Of a DNA stretch of 64,000 nt, positions 38,518 to 50,214 are shown one piece after another; within the stretch, counting starts at the first letter, position 1, and each line of letters starts with the position of its first letter. The DNA comes from Strobilurus pachycystidiatus. Taxonomy: Eukaryota > Basidiomycota > Agaricomycetes > Agaricales > Physalacriaceae. A model generated the notes under the pieces. It worked only from the letters and a program-made list of their open reading frames with translations, ran no database searches and was not told the DNA's origin. Location: NCBI GenBank assembly GCA_019915135.1, contig JAHLMK010000014.1:248001-312000 (forward strand), read 5' to 3'. A program made the translations under genes and the position numbers.

Positions 38518-41500
38518 ATGGATTGGAAAGCGCGACTGAAGGCGATATTCAAGAGTCCGCGAGAAGTCAAGACCTGGCTGAGATGCTGCGTCTGCTTAGC
38601 GGTCACCTTGATCTTTTTGACTGCAACGGAGCTCGATAACTTCCTCGGACAGGCCGCTTTCTTTGCAGCGTCCGTCATGCGTTTTTCTTTGCTTCACGCG
38701 CCCTGACTGTTCATCCAGCATTCTCTCTATGATCCTGCTTCCTTCGTTTGCCCTCTCGATGTTCATTCTTGCATCGGCCACAATCGCTATTGGTATATCC
38801 CACACAGTGCGCGTTAGGCGGTGTGCTAACGACGCGTTGCAGGAATGTGCCTTGGTTGGGCGTGGGGAAGTGCTGCTACTGTCGCTGCCCATCATGTCCG
38901 CGATCAAGCGCGACTTCTTGCTCAGCAGCAACAAGTGCAGGCCTCGTAAATCAATCCTCCTCGGGGCCATGTTCTTTGACTGACGATAGATTGCCTAGCC
39001 TGGACCCAAACCAGGATACTACTGCCCAACTCAGAGTAGCTGTACTTTCGGGCAAATTTCTCGACCCACGGTGCGTGACACTTGCTCAATGAATCCACTC
39101 AAGACTCATCAGGACCGACAGATCGTCCGCTGTCTTTGGCGCTTTCCTATTCATTGGCTCATTCTTCTTCGCTATCATCAATGCCTTCAGGCCGAAGCTT
39201 GCAGGTCTCGCCATGTTCGCCACCATTATTCTCGATGTACACTGCGCTTACTCCCCCGGTAAGTCATTGCTCGTGACGAAGAGGCGATTCCTTAAAAAGA
39301 CCTCAGTCAATCCCTCCGTCAACTACACCATTCCCAAGGTCCTTCTCATTCCGACCGGAATTTTCATTGCTATTGCCATTGCGACGTTAATTTTCATCTT
39401 TCCCGAGTCTCTAAATCATATTTGGCTGTATGTGCCTCACTAAGTTTCTCTTTGATATGCTCACACTTCCGCAGAACGCTGGTGCGCGAAAGTGTCTTCC
39501 AGGTTCGTCTCCGCGTTGTTGTTGAAGTGCTTTTGTCCAAACAGTTATTTAGCCCATACGCGACATCGTCGCCTTCCAGTTGGAATCATTGCAGTTGGAT
39601 CCCACTAACCAAGAAGCGTTCAGCGGTGTCATACAACGAAGTTTTGTCGCTCGATCGGACATGGTGATCGGTTTCCAGGAAGCCCAAGGTCAGCTCGCTC
39701 TTATAGATCTGGAACCGTCCTGTGGACGTCTGGGTGCGAGCGACTTGAAGGCAATCAGCAAAGAGTTGAGATCTCTCACCATCCGCGCTGCGTATGTTCA
39801 ATCTTGTCTATTTTCATGCTTGGACTGACCGCAATTCAAGAGGCTTACAGACGTTCCACAATGCCGTCAACGATCGCATGCTCGAATCTGGAACCCCACC
39901 TCGTGGCCGCGCTGCTGCTCGCATACAGCGACTCAACGAAAAGGAGTCGATGCACGGACATGACCTAATCTCGCTAATACCGCTTCTCCGTTCGGCATCC
40001 TCGCCTCTTCTCTCTACGTGTAGCGAGGCGGTGGATGTGTTGGATGAGTGGCTCAGAGATTGCAATTCCGGGAGGTGGTCCTGGTTGGTGAAGAAAGCCT
40101 CGCCGAAGAGAGCCGAGGACAGACAAAAAGGTCTCCAAGAATGCCTGGAGAAGTTGCGATCGGTCAAGGAGGACTTCGAGAATACCGAGAGGATAAAGCT
40201 CATCAGGCCTTTCGAGAAATTCTTCGACAAGAAGACAGGAAAACCTCTGAAGAGCATCACCGTTGCTACGATCGAAGGGTCGGAATTCTCCGCTCGGTAT
40301 GTGCCTCTATCCTTCATACATCGCAACGCCGTCTGACGAGCTTGTAGGTCTCTTTTCGTCTGCTTCGTCTTTGTGGACACGCTGAGCGCTTTTGCGGCGT
40401 CTCTACAGAGATGCCTGGGCTTGGCGGCGAATTTGGATGCAAAGCGACCATATCCTCGTGTCTGGATGCCCATCGGGCTGGGAAGCATAGGTGGCCTTGA
40501 CCACAAGCTTCGTCGCCCTACTGCTTCAGACAAGAGTGCCAATCCACTTGCGATGGGGAACCAGACAGATCCGTTCCAATTTGAACAGTCGGATACGTCA
40601 CAGGAGGACACTCGCAGCGACGATACCCTGAAAGAAAAGGAAGACGAGATTGAGGACAAGCAACCCGAGGATGGTGTCAGTCGACGAAGTATGTACAAGT
40701 TCTTTGCTCTCATTCTCGATAGTCATATTGCTGCAGAAAAGGACCCTGATGCCCTTCCGCCGCGCACCGCGATGGGCCGAGTGTTTATGAAAATCGTGGC
40801 TATCATCCGCTTCTTTAGGTCACCGGAAGGTATCTTTGCGCTCAGATACGCCATCGTATCGGTTGCTTTGTGGATCCCGATGGTATGCGAGTCGAGTACC
40901 TATTTCGTGTACAACTACAAAGGTCTTTGGGCTCTGATCATGGCGCAAGTCAGTGTGATTCCTCAATCTTATGGCAAAATGCTAATCCTCCGTAGACCAG
41001 TCTCTCGGTCTTTGCTGGAGATCAGGTATGTGTGGCCTGTAATGTCGAGGCAATCATGGCTAATTATGATATCAAGATCTACGGTTTCGTGACACGAATT
41101 CTCGGTATCCTCGGTGGACTCCTCCGTAAGCCGGTGTATTTTTGATTTCACCGAGGCTAACATATCGGAATTAGTCGGAATGGTTTGCTGGTATATCGGC
41201 GCGGGTAACGGAAACGGAAACGCGTACGGCATCGTTGTCGCTACAGTCAGTAACCTTCTACGTCCTATTTGCATCCCTCATTACTTTGATCCAGACCTTC
41301 CTCCTCGCCCCCTTCATATTTATGTTGCTCCGATCGTCGCTTGCCCTCCAACAGTTCTGGAGAATGATCTGTGTCACGACGGTCTTCAGTAAGCTTGCCG
41401 CCCTACGAGAAGAGGTCAATGTACGAACTGATTGATCTGTAGTTGTTGGGTACAGTTGGGTCGACGACCACCAAACCGTGACAACGGATCCTGGAGATGG

Positions 41501-42902
41501 TGTGAGCCTGGCTTGGAAGCGAGCGTAGGTGATAAGTCACCATCTGTCGACTTAGACTCATTCGGCCATGACAGTTTACTTATCATGATTGGTTTTACTG
41601 CCGGCGTAAGTCCTTCTGCTTATTTCCCGCTGTGCCATGTCTGATTTCGGAACAATATCAGTTCGTCGTTATGGTCTTTCCTCATCCGAACTCTTCCCGC
41701 GTCTTTGTTCGCAAAGCTCTGGCCGCTGATCTGGACCACCTCAGTCATATCCTTGCTGCGGAGGTCGAAGCGTTCCTATTCGAGGAACGACGCGCTCAAC
41801 GGGGAATCTATGACAAGCCGCAGATTCTGGGTGATGGCACCGAGGCCGTAGCATCTGCGAAGGAACGCCGGATTCAGAAGTTCGCGCCGCAGATGTTCGC
41901 TATCGCTGTGCGTTCGATGATTTCTGTCCAGTCCTTTCCTCTGACATGGAAGCTAGACACGTCTTCAAGAACTTCAACCGTCCTTACAGACCGCCAAGTG
42001 GGAACCACAGGTTAGGTAATGTCTGTGGTACTCTCTGCAGACCGACGAGCTCAGTTGTTTGTAGGGGGCAGTGGCCTGCCGAAAAGTATACGTCGCTACA
42101 CACCAAGGAGTAAGCTCGTATCTGGGGCGCGTCTGTTTGATACTTACAGTCTTTACAGAATCAGGCTGCTGGGCGCACTGGTCCTGCTTGTCGGAGCTTT
42201 GGCGCGTCTGGACACAAAGTGGTGCAGCATCATTGTTCACCATGTAAGTGCTCAACCTGCTGCGCACTTCTGCCCTCATACCGTTCATCTTAGACGCCCT
42301 TCTTAAACCCCAACTTTGTAAGTCCTCCATCCCGAACGTCGAGGCACGGTACTTAGCGTCGCCAGTTGTCGGACGTCTTCGCCCACATGTCTATTCTCTC
42401 GTCTTCGCTAGCAAACGGTAGTCCCCTGCCACCAACGTTCCTTAGCCTCCGGGATCGCCTTGTATACCACGAACAGAACGTGAAACTAGCTCGACCAACA
42501 GACACTGATGCCGATTCCGTATCCACTGATGATGACGGTACGGAGTCCCCAGGTCAGGTCGATGCATCGACCATCGGCCTCAAGGAGATGAACCTGGACA
42601 TTCTCATGCACCCGCAACTGCCTCCTCATTCGACAGGTAAGTTGCCCGCTATCTGTTAGTCGGGCTAACGGCTGATTCGATTGTGGCATAGCCGTCATTG
42701 CGCTATCGAGCATCATTACCGTGAGTGGAACTTTTTTTTGATGTTTCTACCTCATGCTGACGGTGAGCGTTCATCGCAGTTGATTGATGAGATCGCGGCC
42801 ATTGTGAAAGACCTGTGTGGTGAGACGTCATTCCCGAGCTTGGATGTGCTACACCAGCATTACTTGACGCTTGAGGAGGAGGCTATGGGAAAGCACGTTT
42901 GA
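38518..42902 (+). CDS. FUSC/ArAE-type membrane transporter
   Basis: Large multi-exon membrane protein of the fungal Fusaric-acid-resistance/aromatic-acid-exporter group (ArAE_2-like N-terminal six-helix domain, then a FUSC-like second domain), estimated near 1,000 residues. The N-terminal half has KTWLRCCVCLAVTLIFLTAT, FLGQAAFFAAS, ILLPSFALSMFILASATIAI, MCLGWAWGSAATVAAH and FLFIGSFFFAIINAFRP, a typical six-helix bundle with the GWAWG turn. A long cytosolic region with charged helices follows (39560-40700, EKEDEIEDKQPEDG). The second helix set begins at IFALRYAIVSVALWIPMV and YKGLWALIMAQ. The C-terminal cytosolic tail ends HQHYLTLEEEAMGKHV. Exons are short, with introns of 45-60 bp; boundaries in 41.0-42.4 kb are the least certain. 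Predicted role: export of aromatic or organic acids. Confidence 0.8.
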
Positions 42903-43342
42903 TGTGTAAACTTCCTCGTTGTATCGTCCGTCGCCGACGATTTGGTCATATACGCTCGTTCAATTTGGGAACACATACTATATCTATTTAATCTTAGGGA
43001 CTTCAGACTCGACATAATGTCAGGCCGTCTCCAGGCTTTATTTGGGCTTCATGCGTCACTCACGAACAATCGAGTTGGAATGGCTTGCGGCGGAGGGAGA
43101 GCGCTCTGGCCGGCGATTCATACTACATAGATGGTAGAATCTCAACGTTGTTCTTTTTTGAAGCTGTTCCCCGTATTCTTTGGGCCACCGTTCGAGCTCT
43201 TAGTAGAAACCTGGTAGAAACCTCTATCCACTGCCAGTGGTCCGAGGCGCGCACGGCGGGTCCCGGCCCGGTCTTTGATATTACGTGTCATCATACCAAC
43301 ATCATACAAATTGAAATAGCACCATGTTGCCCTACAGCCACC
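42903..43342. other. Intergenic, nothing recognised
   Basis: 3' flank of the FUSC-type transporter. Overlapping small ORFs without pattern. Confidence 0.4.
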
Positions 43343-43560
43343 ATGCCGCCTTCTGAGATTCCCAAACTACGTCTCGAGCTCGAGCGTGAAACATTTGAGC
43401 CCACGGCCGTCGTGTCTCCTGATCTGGCCACCAAGCTTGTCATTGTCTGTCGTGTAAGTGATGGTCTGCTTTGTACTGTTCTCTTCACCTTCTATCGTTC
43501 AAGTGCGTGGCAGGATTGAGCCCCTCGTATACTTTGAATTGCTTTTGCCTCTGGACACTA
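43343..43560 (+). pseudogene. F-box-like (ELEREIF type) gene fragment
   Basis: The ATG at 43343 starts PPSEIPKLRLELERETFE, followed by VSPDLATKLVIVCR. This corresponds to the N terminus of a common basidiomycete family (LPxELEREIFE...LVARRV...IEPLLY). A GTAAGT donor follows at 43454. After a CAG acceptor the sequence GATTGAGCCCCTCGTATACTTT encodes IEPLVYF, the expected next segment, but the phases do not fit and the frame soon ends. No leucine-rich C-terminal part was found. Probably a decayed copy; see the better preserved relative at 48759. Confidence 0.5.
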
Positions 43561-44326
43561 AACCCATCTCGCGGGGGCGCCGGAATATCTGCTCCAATCT
43601 GCCATGACAATCGAAGTCACCGGCGTTCTTTGCACCCTTTCGCTATTCACGCCATTCATCAACCCAACCGGCCGGAACCGCGCGACGCGACTGTGGCGCT
43701 CTGGCTGTGCTCTTTGTGGTACTCAAGGGGGATCCGGAGTTTTCCACAACAGAACACGTTGCTCGCTACGGACGGCGATTGGTCTCAGACGGTCGGGTGG
43801 CTGTCACGAAGACAAACCCAAGCCCATCAGTTGAAGAGCGTACTCCAGGCTGAGAGAGCACGGTATGGCTACATCGCGCAAAAGATCTCAGCCAAGTCAA
43901 AAGGCATGCTTCCAATACTGTTCATATGCAACTCGTCGTCAAAGCTCAGACGTGCGTGATGGTCTGTCATCCGGAGCTACTGAATCCATGAGCCATACCA
44001 TGTTTCGCCCGACTCGGACGTGAGGTGATCTTGCGTAGATGGAATTTTTGACGCGTTAGTGCCAACAAAATTGGACGAAGAGATCGATGGAGGTGTGGTT
44101 GCGAAATATGCGCCATCACCAATTTCTTTTCCACTTCTTTTGTAGACGTACGTGAAAGGAGTCTTCAAAGATTTCATTCCATTTCAAAAAACAGATACCA
44201 GATTTTCCAGACATACAACGTAAGCACTACAAATTTTTCAATCTAGTTACCCATTTTTCTTCATCCAAAAATTAAGGAGAGACGATGGTGGCCTGTGGAA
44301 TAGGTCAGGAATTATTGCGATACTGC
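43561..44326. other. Gene-poor spacer
   Basis: An open plus-strand frame ends near 43959 (LKSVLQAERARYGYIAQKIS). It is protein-like for about 40 residues but unrecognised. Otherwise nothing is supported. Confidence 0.3.
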
Positions 44327-45273
44327 TCAACAGAACCGACTCACAGCTTGGAGCGCAACATTAGTTTTGGCCAAAATACGACCGTTGAGCGAAGATCCCG
44401 TCTGGAAAGTGACCGACGTGGCACCGAGAAGGATACCCTCGACGTGAGCACCAGCATGGGCCGTAATCGATCCAGAAACAACCCAGACAATGTTCTTCGC
44501 CAATGCACCACCGGCCAGCGTGACTTGCTTGGCTGCAGTAATATCTAACGCACCGGCTACTTGGAAGATCCAAGCTGTGGACGACAAGAATTCAGCGACA
44601 GGAGAGGAGAGTAAACCAAGAAGGACTTACTATCCGAAGCTGATCCAGATATGACCACGTTGTTGCCTACCGAGACGCTACCAGTCCACTTGTACAGACC
44701 GGGCACCAGGACAAGTCCACCAATAGCACCTAACAGTCATCAGTGCACTGACGAGTTTAGCGGGCAAGCAGGCGCTTCTTACCAGAGGCGAGGTTGGTAA
44801 AGTCGGGATTGACGCGCCCAGTGGCGTCCGTGAATGCCGTTCCCATGTTCCCGATCGCCGATGTCAGCGTCGCCGGCGTCGGGGCGCTGTACGATGCGGC
44901 AAAGAGCTGTCCGACAACCTGGCCCGAGGTCGCAAACGTGCCCGCCGAAGCGACCGTCAAGGAGAAGCCCGTGAGGCCGGTGGCAGCAATCGGGCTGACA
45001 CCGACGTTACCCGCTGAAAAAACAAAGTCAGTACTGGAGAGCGAGATCATTGAAAACCTCGGCTTACTGATTTTCGAGGTGGGAACGGTGGACACCCCCG
45101 CTTTGGCGAGGATAGCGTAGTTCGCAGCAGTTCCCAGGTTAACTGCGGTGGGACCAAGAGCGCTGGCCTACGACGGGGACATATTGTCAATGGACGAAAG
45201 GACATGAGTGGGGCTCATCACTGACGGTGAGACCAAGAGACAGAAGAGCGATAATGCGAGCAATGGTGAACAT
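44327..45273 (-). CDS. DUF3494 ice-binding-like protein
   Basis: Secreted beta-helical protein of the DUF3494 ice-binding family known from snow moulds and other basidiomycetes. Minus strand; exon 1 is 45273-45226 and exon 2 is 45167-45068, followed by three more exons. Signal peptide MFTIARIIALLSLGLTASA. The mature protein begins LGPTAVNLGTAANYAILAKA, the hallmark start of the family. Then come GNVGVSPIAATGLTGF, LVLVPGLYKWTGSVSVGNNV, TAWIFQVAGALDITAAKQVT and VWVVSGSITAHAGAHVEGIL. It ends RILAKTNVALQAVSRFC. Many members occur in species without freezing exposure, so the role may be adhesion or surface protection instead of ice binding. Whether the flat ice-binding face is kept cannot be judged from motifs. 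Confidence 0.88.
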
Positions 45274-45335
45274 TGTAAGTTGTGAAAGACGTGAGGACAG
45301 TTGGTGAACTGAAGAGTGAACAGCGAACAGTCCGT

Positions 45336-45346
45336 CTTAAATATGC
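45336..45346 (-). promoter_or_regulatory. TATA-like element of the ice-binding gene
   Basis: CATATTTAAG on the minus strand about 65-70 bp upstream of the ATG at 45273. A non-consensus TATA-like element in a suitable position. Confidence 0.3.
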
Positions 45347-48115
45347 TTTCACGTTTGAATGAGGACACATTGGGTGCTGACCAGTTACACCTCCTGACAC
45401 TACAGCTCAGTCCAAGTTGCCTGCCAGTAGCTGCTTGCATAGAGATCTTTCATAGGCAGGCGACCGTAGCCCCTTCGACATACAAGTTCAGAATGGCCAC
45501 TTCCAGTTGCTACCCGGACCCTGTAGATTGTTACTAAGTCTCAAGACGCGCCAAACGCGTTGGAATTCGCGCCATTTCTGCGTGAGGAACGCATTTAGTA
45601 GGCGCAAATCTTCAGAGGCTCTACAAGAAATGATTTCTGCCGCTGCCAGAGTACAGTGGACGGATATTTGGATACGCGAGAATCCTCCAAGCTGGCAAAA
45701 CAACGTCAGAATTCTATTAACGTTCAAAGTGTCAAGTCCATCTTCCACAGGACGTCATCAACGACTCATGCCTATCAGGCAGCGCCTCGTCGGACTCGGA
45801 AACATGCACGCCGTCAAAGCATATGTCGTTACGGACAAGGACCCAGAAGGCAAAGGCATCCTTACATGCCATATGGTCGCGTCATTCTCCGACACCGCTA
45901 TATGAAAGCTCACCGATGAGACAGCATGATGGCTGTTAACGGACTTGATGAATTTGAGTCCGAGAGGGACCAGACCGTACCGTACGGGTTGCTTCCTCTA
46001 TTCAATCAAAGAGTTGGCAGCTGGGGTTCGTGGCTAGCGTGACTTCAAATTATTTCTAAGCACAAATTTAATGGGCACCAGAGTCCAGGACCGACCTCTG
46101 TGCGCAGAAAAGCCATCCTTGCCTCCGAAACCCCTCGCGCCAATTTTTCATTGACACTTTGATCCAGGGAGTTGAAGACTCCTTGGTGCTCGAACCACCA
46201 TTGAAGGCGACCTTGGGATGGGCGTCGCCTTTGATTTGAACGAGGAATTTCCGTACGCCAGCGCGAACCGCGGACTGCCACAGGCGATGCCTAGAACGAC
46301 TCTCCAGCCTCCTGCTCCCCTCCCACGCCGAGGGCAATTCTCAGACTCACCGACGCGGACGTTCATCATGTGTTTGGCGGCCTACTTAGCCGACGCAATG
46401 CTAGGCGCCTGGCGGCATTGTTGGGTAATCAATATTCTCAAAAGAAAATGCCATATCAAAAGTTTGGACAGCATGGAGCCCCCCAGAATTGGTGCCAATC
46501 GACAGACATCGCATCTTCGAGACGTAATACCAGCCTGAGGTGCGGGAGCAAGCCCGCGACACGGGAGCGGTTGTAGAATGAGATTATGTGGCGCACGGAC
46601 TACGCCTCACACACACACGCATTGCGACACAGATGTTCTCTCCCAGTGGATTTCCAGCAGTCTACCTCCTCGGTTTCATGGCTCCTCTCACTGCAAAGCA
46701 ACTGTTCTTTGGTAAACGGTGCATAGAAAGGATCTCGAGGGTGCTCAAGCCCTATGGCCGATTGGGGCGTTGTCCGCGTCTTCTGATGCACACCGTATTA
46801 CTGTCTGCATACGCCCTACGCTCGGAGCTTCATTTCGATTGCGACTTCTTTCCCTTTGCTCCTGATCCAACTCAACATACTCTCTCATCGTCTCGACTGC
46901 AACTCCGAGTCAAGTAGGCAGGGTTACGCGAATCCACGCATTCTTTCCTGCCCCATAATGGATCTTCACACTGTCTGTGTCTCTGCTTCTGAACAGTGGC
47001 TTCACAGAGAACGTGTCCGTCTCGTTTGTTTTACTTCTTCAGCCAAACGTTCGTATCCGGAAGGAGCAACTCCCAAGCCCCGTTCTGAAAATTCACTGCC
47101 TCGTTGTGCGCCTTTGTACGGCTTGACAGTGTACGATCATTCCTCGTGTCCGTGTCCTTACGATCTTTGTTGGGTGACGCTCCTGGCGTCGGTGGCCTGG
47201 TCCTGGTCCTGTCCTAGACAAGTGAATGCATCGCATCGCTCGTCATTTTGAGTGCGTGGCAGCTTTCAGTTACATTGGCAGCCATTCAAATGTATCTGGG
47301 CTCCCGTTTCATCCCCCCACATCAGGTATGGTTCTGCGCGTGTTCAAGGTGAGTCCATCATCGAGATCCATTCTATTTTGAACCCTATTGCAGCACACGG
47401 TCCGCGTGGCATCAGACTCTCATCGTTGAAGATGACCTTAACTCGACGTGAAGTTCTCATCAATCCTAACAGGTCTTTTACCTTGGGACAACTTGATACG
47501 GCCCGGGGAGGGCGGAGGGCCGAATGCTGCTCCATATCGCGTCGGTCAATCTCCGCCACCTGGCGATGATATGTGGTTCAAGACCGGCAGTTTCCAGGTC
47601 CTTTCTGATGACGACCATCTACTTGGCGCTTGTAATTGCTTTCTGGTCTCGAATTTTTTTGGCACTTTTTTTTCTTCTGAACAGGTTTGAGTCAAAGCGT
47701 TTGAGATTCACCGTATGTTGCATCATCCACTCATCAGTGTCTCGGAAAGTCTCGAGGGCAGCACGGGCGCCGCATGCGTCAACTTAACGGGCCGCGATGG
47801 CATGTTCGTCTGTTGCGCGGCCGGGAGCCCTCGGGGCTGTTTGTTAGAGCTATTGGGACCTTCCCCGATGTACGATGGCCGGATCTAAGAGCGTGCGGCG
47901 AACCGACGTTCGAGGGCACAGCGTTCATCAACACCATCACGGCGTACTAGTAACTAGGGGCGCAGGTTAACGTGGCGGAGCTAGCGTGTTCGTTGGTTGT
48001 CCTATGGTCAATCGGCGACGATGGGCTAGATGCGAACGATACTGTCGTTTCAACTCGTTTGTGACACGAGAACCATTTGGCAGGGAGTTCTTTGCACGTC
48101 GACATCAACGTAGCC
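45347..48115. other. Gene-poor 2.8-kb stretch
   Basis: Several short ORFs, including hydrophobic ones near 47580-47700 (FLMTTIYLALVIAFWSRIFL). No exon chain or family can be supported. Possibly remnants of a membrane protein gene and old transposon sequence. Confidence 0.35.
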
Positions 48116-48523
48116 TAGGGCTTGGTTTAGAATAGGGTGTTTGTAAACCGGTTTATAAACAGACCCTTTATAAACGTTAGAAACAGGTTGGCGGCAGGAC
48201 CCCATGTTTTCATTGTTTATATTACATAACCATATTAGGCGCTCTATGACATGATCACATGCATAAGAGAGGCAATGGGCCACACATGAGTGTAGAAACT
48301 ATTTATTCATGCTCCAGAGATGAAAATGTAAGCCAAGATGTAGGTAGAAGGTGTTGAAAGCATTGGGAGCGTGGCGGACCAAAAATTTGGACAGTACATG
48401 CCGAGATTCCGGTAGACCGGCCGAGAAACCCGAGGGTTTATAAACCGGTTTATAAACCCTAAATCTGGCCGGAAAAGTTGCAAACCGTTTATAATCCTCA
48501 AAATATTTGTAAACCAAGCCCTA
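48116..48523. mobile_element. hAT-like non-autonomous element (MITE), 408 bp
   Basis: Perfect 14-bp terminal inverted repeats TAGGGCTTGGTTTA, flanked by a perfect 8-bp duplication ACGTAGCC at 48108-48115 and 48524-48531. TIRs starting TAGGG with an 8-bp duplication fit the hAT superfamily. Subterminal regions on both sides contain the palindromic motif GTTTATAAACCGGTTTATAA. No coding capacity; mobility would need a transposase from elsewhere. Confidence 0.9.
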
Positions 48524-48758
48524 ACGTAGCCTGCTGGGTGTATTCGTCTGTTGTTGTGGCGGGTGCAAGTTGCAACTTCTTATGGCAGAGTGCTGAGCGG
48601 ACTGACTTCAATCAATTGTGAAACAGTAGATGAAGAGAACGAACTTACGGTACTTGAAAATAGGAAAGAGACGACGTGTCACTCGACAGGTCTATCAGAG
48701 CAATCACTGATGGTTCCTGTATTAAAGGCTCTCTTCCACCCAGCTTCCATTCCTCAAG

Positions 48759-49636
48759 ATGACTGTATTTCCCCCGGAACTTGAGCGCGAAATATTTGAG
48801 ATGTGCGCCAGAAAAGACATCAGCACGGCGCCAGGTCTCATGCTCGTCGCAAAGCGAGTGCATATCTGGTCGGGATACCTTCGCTCTACTTTAGCCTAAC
48901 TTGCGCTGATTAAGCTCAAGGATTGAGCCCTTGCTGTACAAGTATTACTATGGGCAGACTACTGGCCGTCGATGACGCGCTCTTCATGCGCACATTCACC
49001 TCCAAGCCGGTTGCATTCTTCTCCGAGGTCGTACAGAGTCTATGCATGTCGCGTACAGTGTCTGATGAGGCCGCGCGCTGTGTATTGGAAGCGTGTAGTG
49101 GTCTCGTGCGCTTTGCTTGTTGGTTGAACGAGTACGACGCCCGCGGCTTCTCAGACCTCATCCGCCCTCTACCTGCTCTACGCGAGCTCTCCTGTGGAAT
49201 GAAACTATTCCGGGAGCTCACAGACAGAAGTCTCCCTTGTACCTGGGCGTCTCATCTCACTCACCTTGAGCTTATCACATTCGACATCGATTTTATTCCG
49301 ATATCTGGTTTCCCTCGACTCTCCCACTTCGGTCTCATCACAGGATACTTCGAAGATGTTGTCGTCGACTTGATTTCCTTCGTATTGACGACCAGCTCCG
49401 CTTCTTTGACCGTCCTTTCCGTGGATTTCGATCAATTGGGGAATGAAATAGACCGGGATTGTCACTGGAATACCGACCCGCGGGTCGTCCTCTCCTTCCG
49501 CGACCGGTGTGAACCAACACAAACATGGATGAGAGGGGATCGCTGGACAATGGTTGAACGCATCGTGTCGGAGCGGAAGAGCATGGGCCCGACGTTCTCT
49601 CCACCATCAACGACGATCTTTGGCGAGGAGGAGTGA
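48759..49636 (+). pseudogene. F-box-like (ELEREIF/IEPLLY) gene, probable frameshift
   Basis: The ATG at 48759 gives MTVFPPELEREIFEMCARKD, then GLMLVAKRVHIW. An intron (GTCGGG...CTCAAG, about 48872-48923) completes the Trp codon and leads to IEPLLYKYYYG. The family sequence then continues in the next frame: LLAVDDALFMRTFTSKPVAF, FFSEVVQSLCMSRTVSDEA, CSGLVRFACWLNEYD, ASHLTHLELITFDIDFIPIS. It ends with DPRVVLSFRDRCEPTQTWMR and a stop at 49636. A one-base shift near 48940-48950 is needed to join the parts. The leucine-rich-like C-terminal half is otherwise intact. Either a sequencing or true frameshift, or an alternative intron that I cannot see. Family role: presumed substrate receptor, unproven. 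Confidence 0.6.
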
Positions 49637-50214
49637 GTTACTAACTTCCTTGCCTGTCCTTGCCATTGAGTCATCTTGTAGACTTATGAGTTGCTTCTGA
49701 ACTCACTCGGTAGTAGTAGGTGTGGCGAGAATCAACTATCATTTACGGACACTGTCAGATCTACCTACAATTGATCCAATCCAATGGGTTGGTGCTTTCC
49801 CAGATACTTTGTGCTTCATCACACAAGCCGACATAGAAAGGAGGCGACGAACACGCTCAGGATTTCAATATCAATACTCATTCTTCGCGCCAGCGCCTCC
49901 GACCTTCACCCCTGACCGCAAGAATGCCCGGAAGCGTCATTCGTCCTCGTCGTGACTTCTATGAGCTGCATCGCCGAAACATCCGCGAACACTACATCAA
50001 GTAGGGCTGTCTCGCTATTGATTGTGAATGATTTCGATACCTTCGAGCCTGTCCCCGAGGACCTACTACAGCAGCGATAGTATCGTGACATTTCCTGGAC
50101 AAGGTATAAAGAACGCAATGAAAGGACTGGGCACGAATGAAGAGTACCAGTAATGCAGATATGTGGTCAGATGACAAAATAGAAATCACGCCATAGAATA
50201 GTTGTACGCAGCTA
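49637..50214. other. Intergenic, nothing recognised
   Basis: Spacer between the convergent F-box-like gene and ABCC copy 2. No supported feature. Confidence 0.4.

Noticed and set aside
38518..42902. Metabolic gene cluster core enzyme between the ABCC genes
   Set aside because: The gene between them is a FUSC-type transporter; no PKS, NRPS, terpene synthase or other scaffold enzyme was seen anywhere in the window.
46588..46917. Plus-strand 109-codon ORF with a hydrophobic start
   Set aside because: No recognisable domain and no supporting splice sites or promoter.
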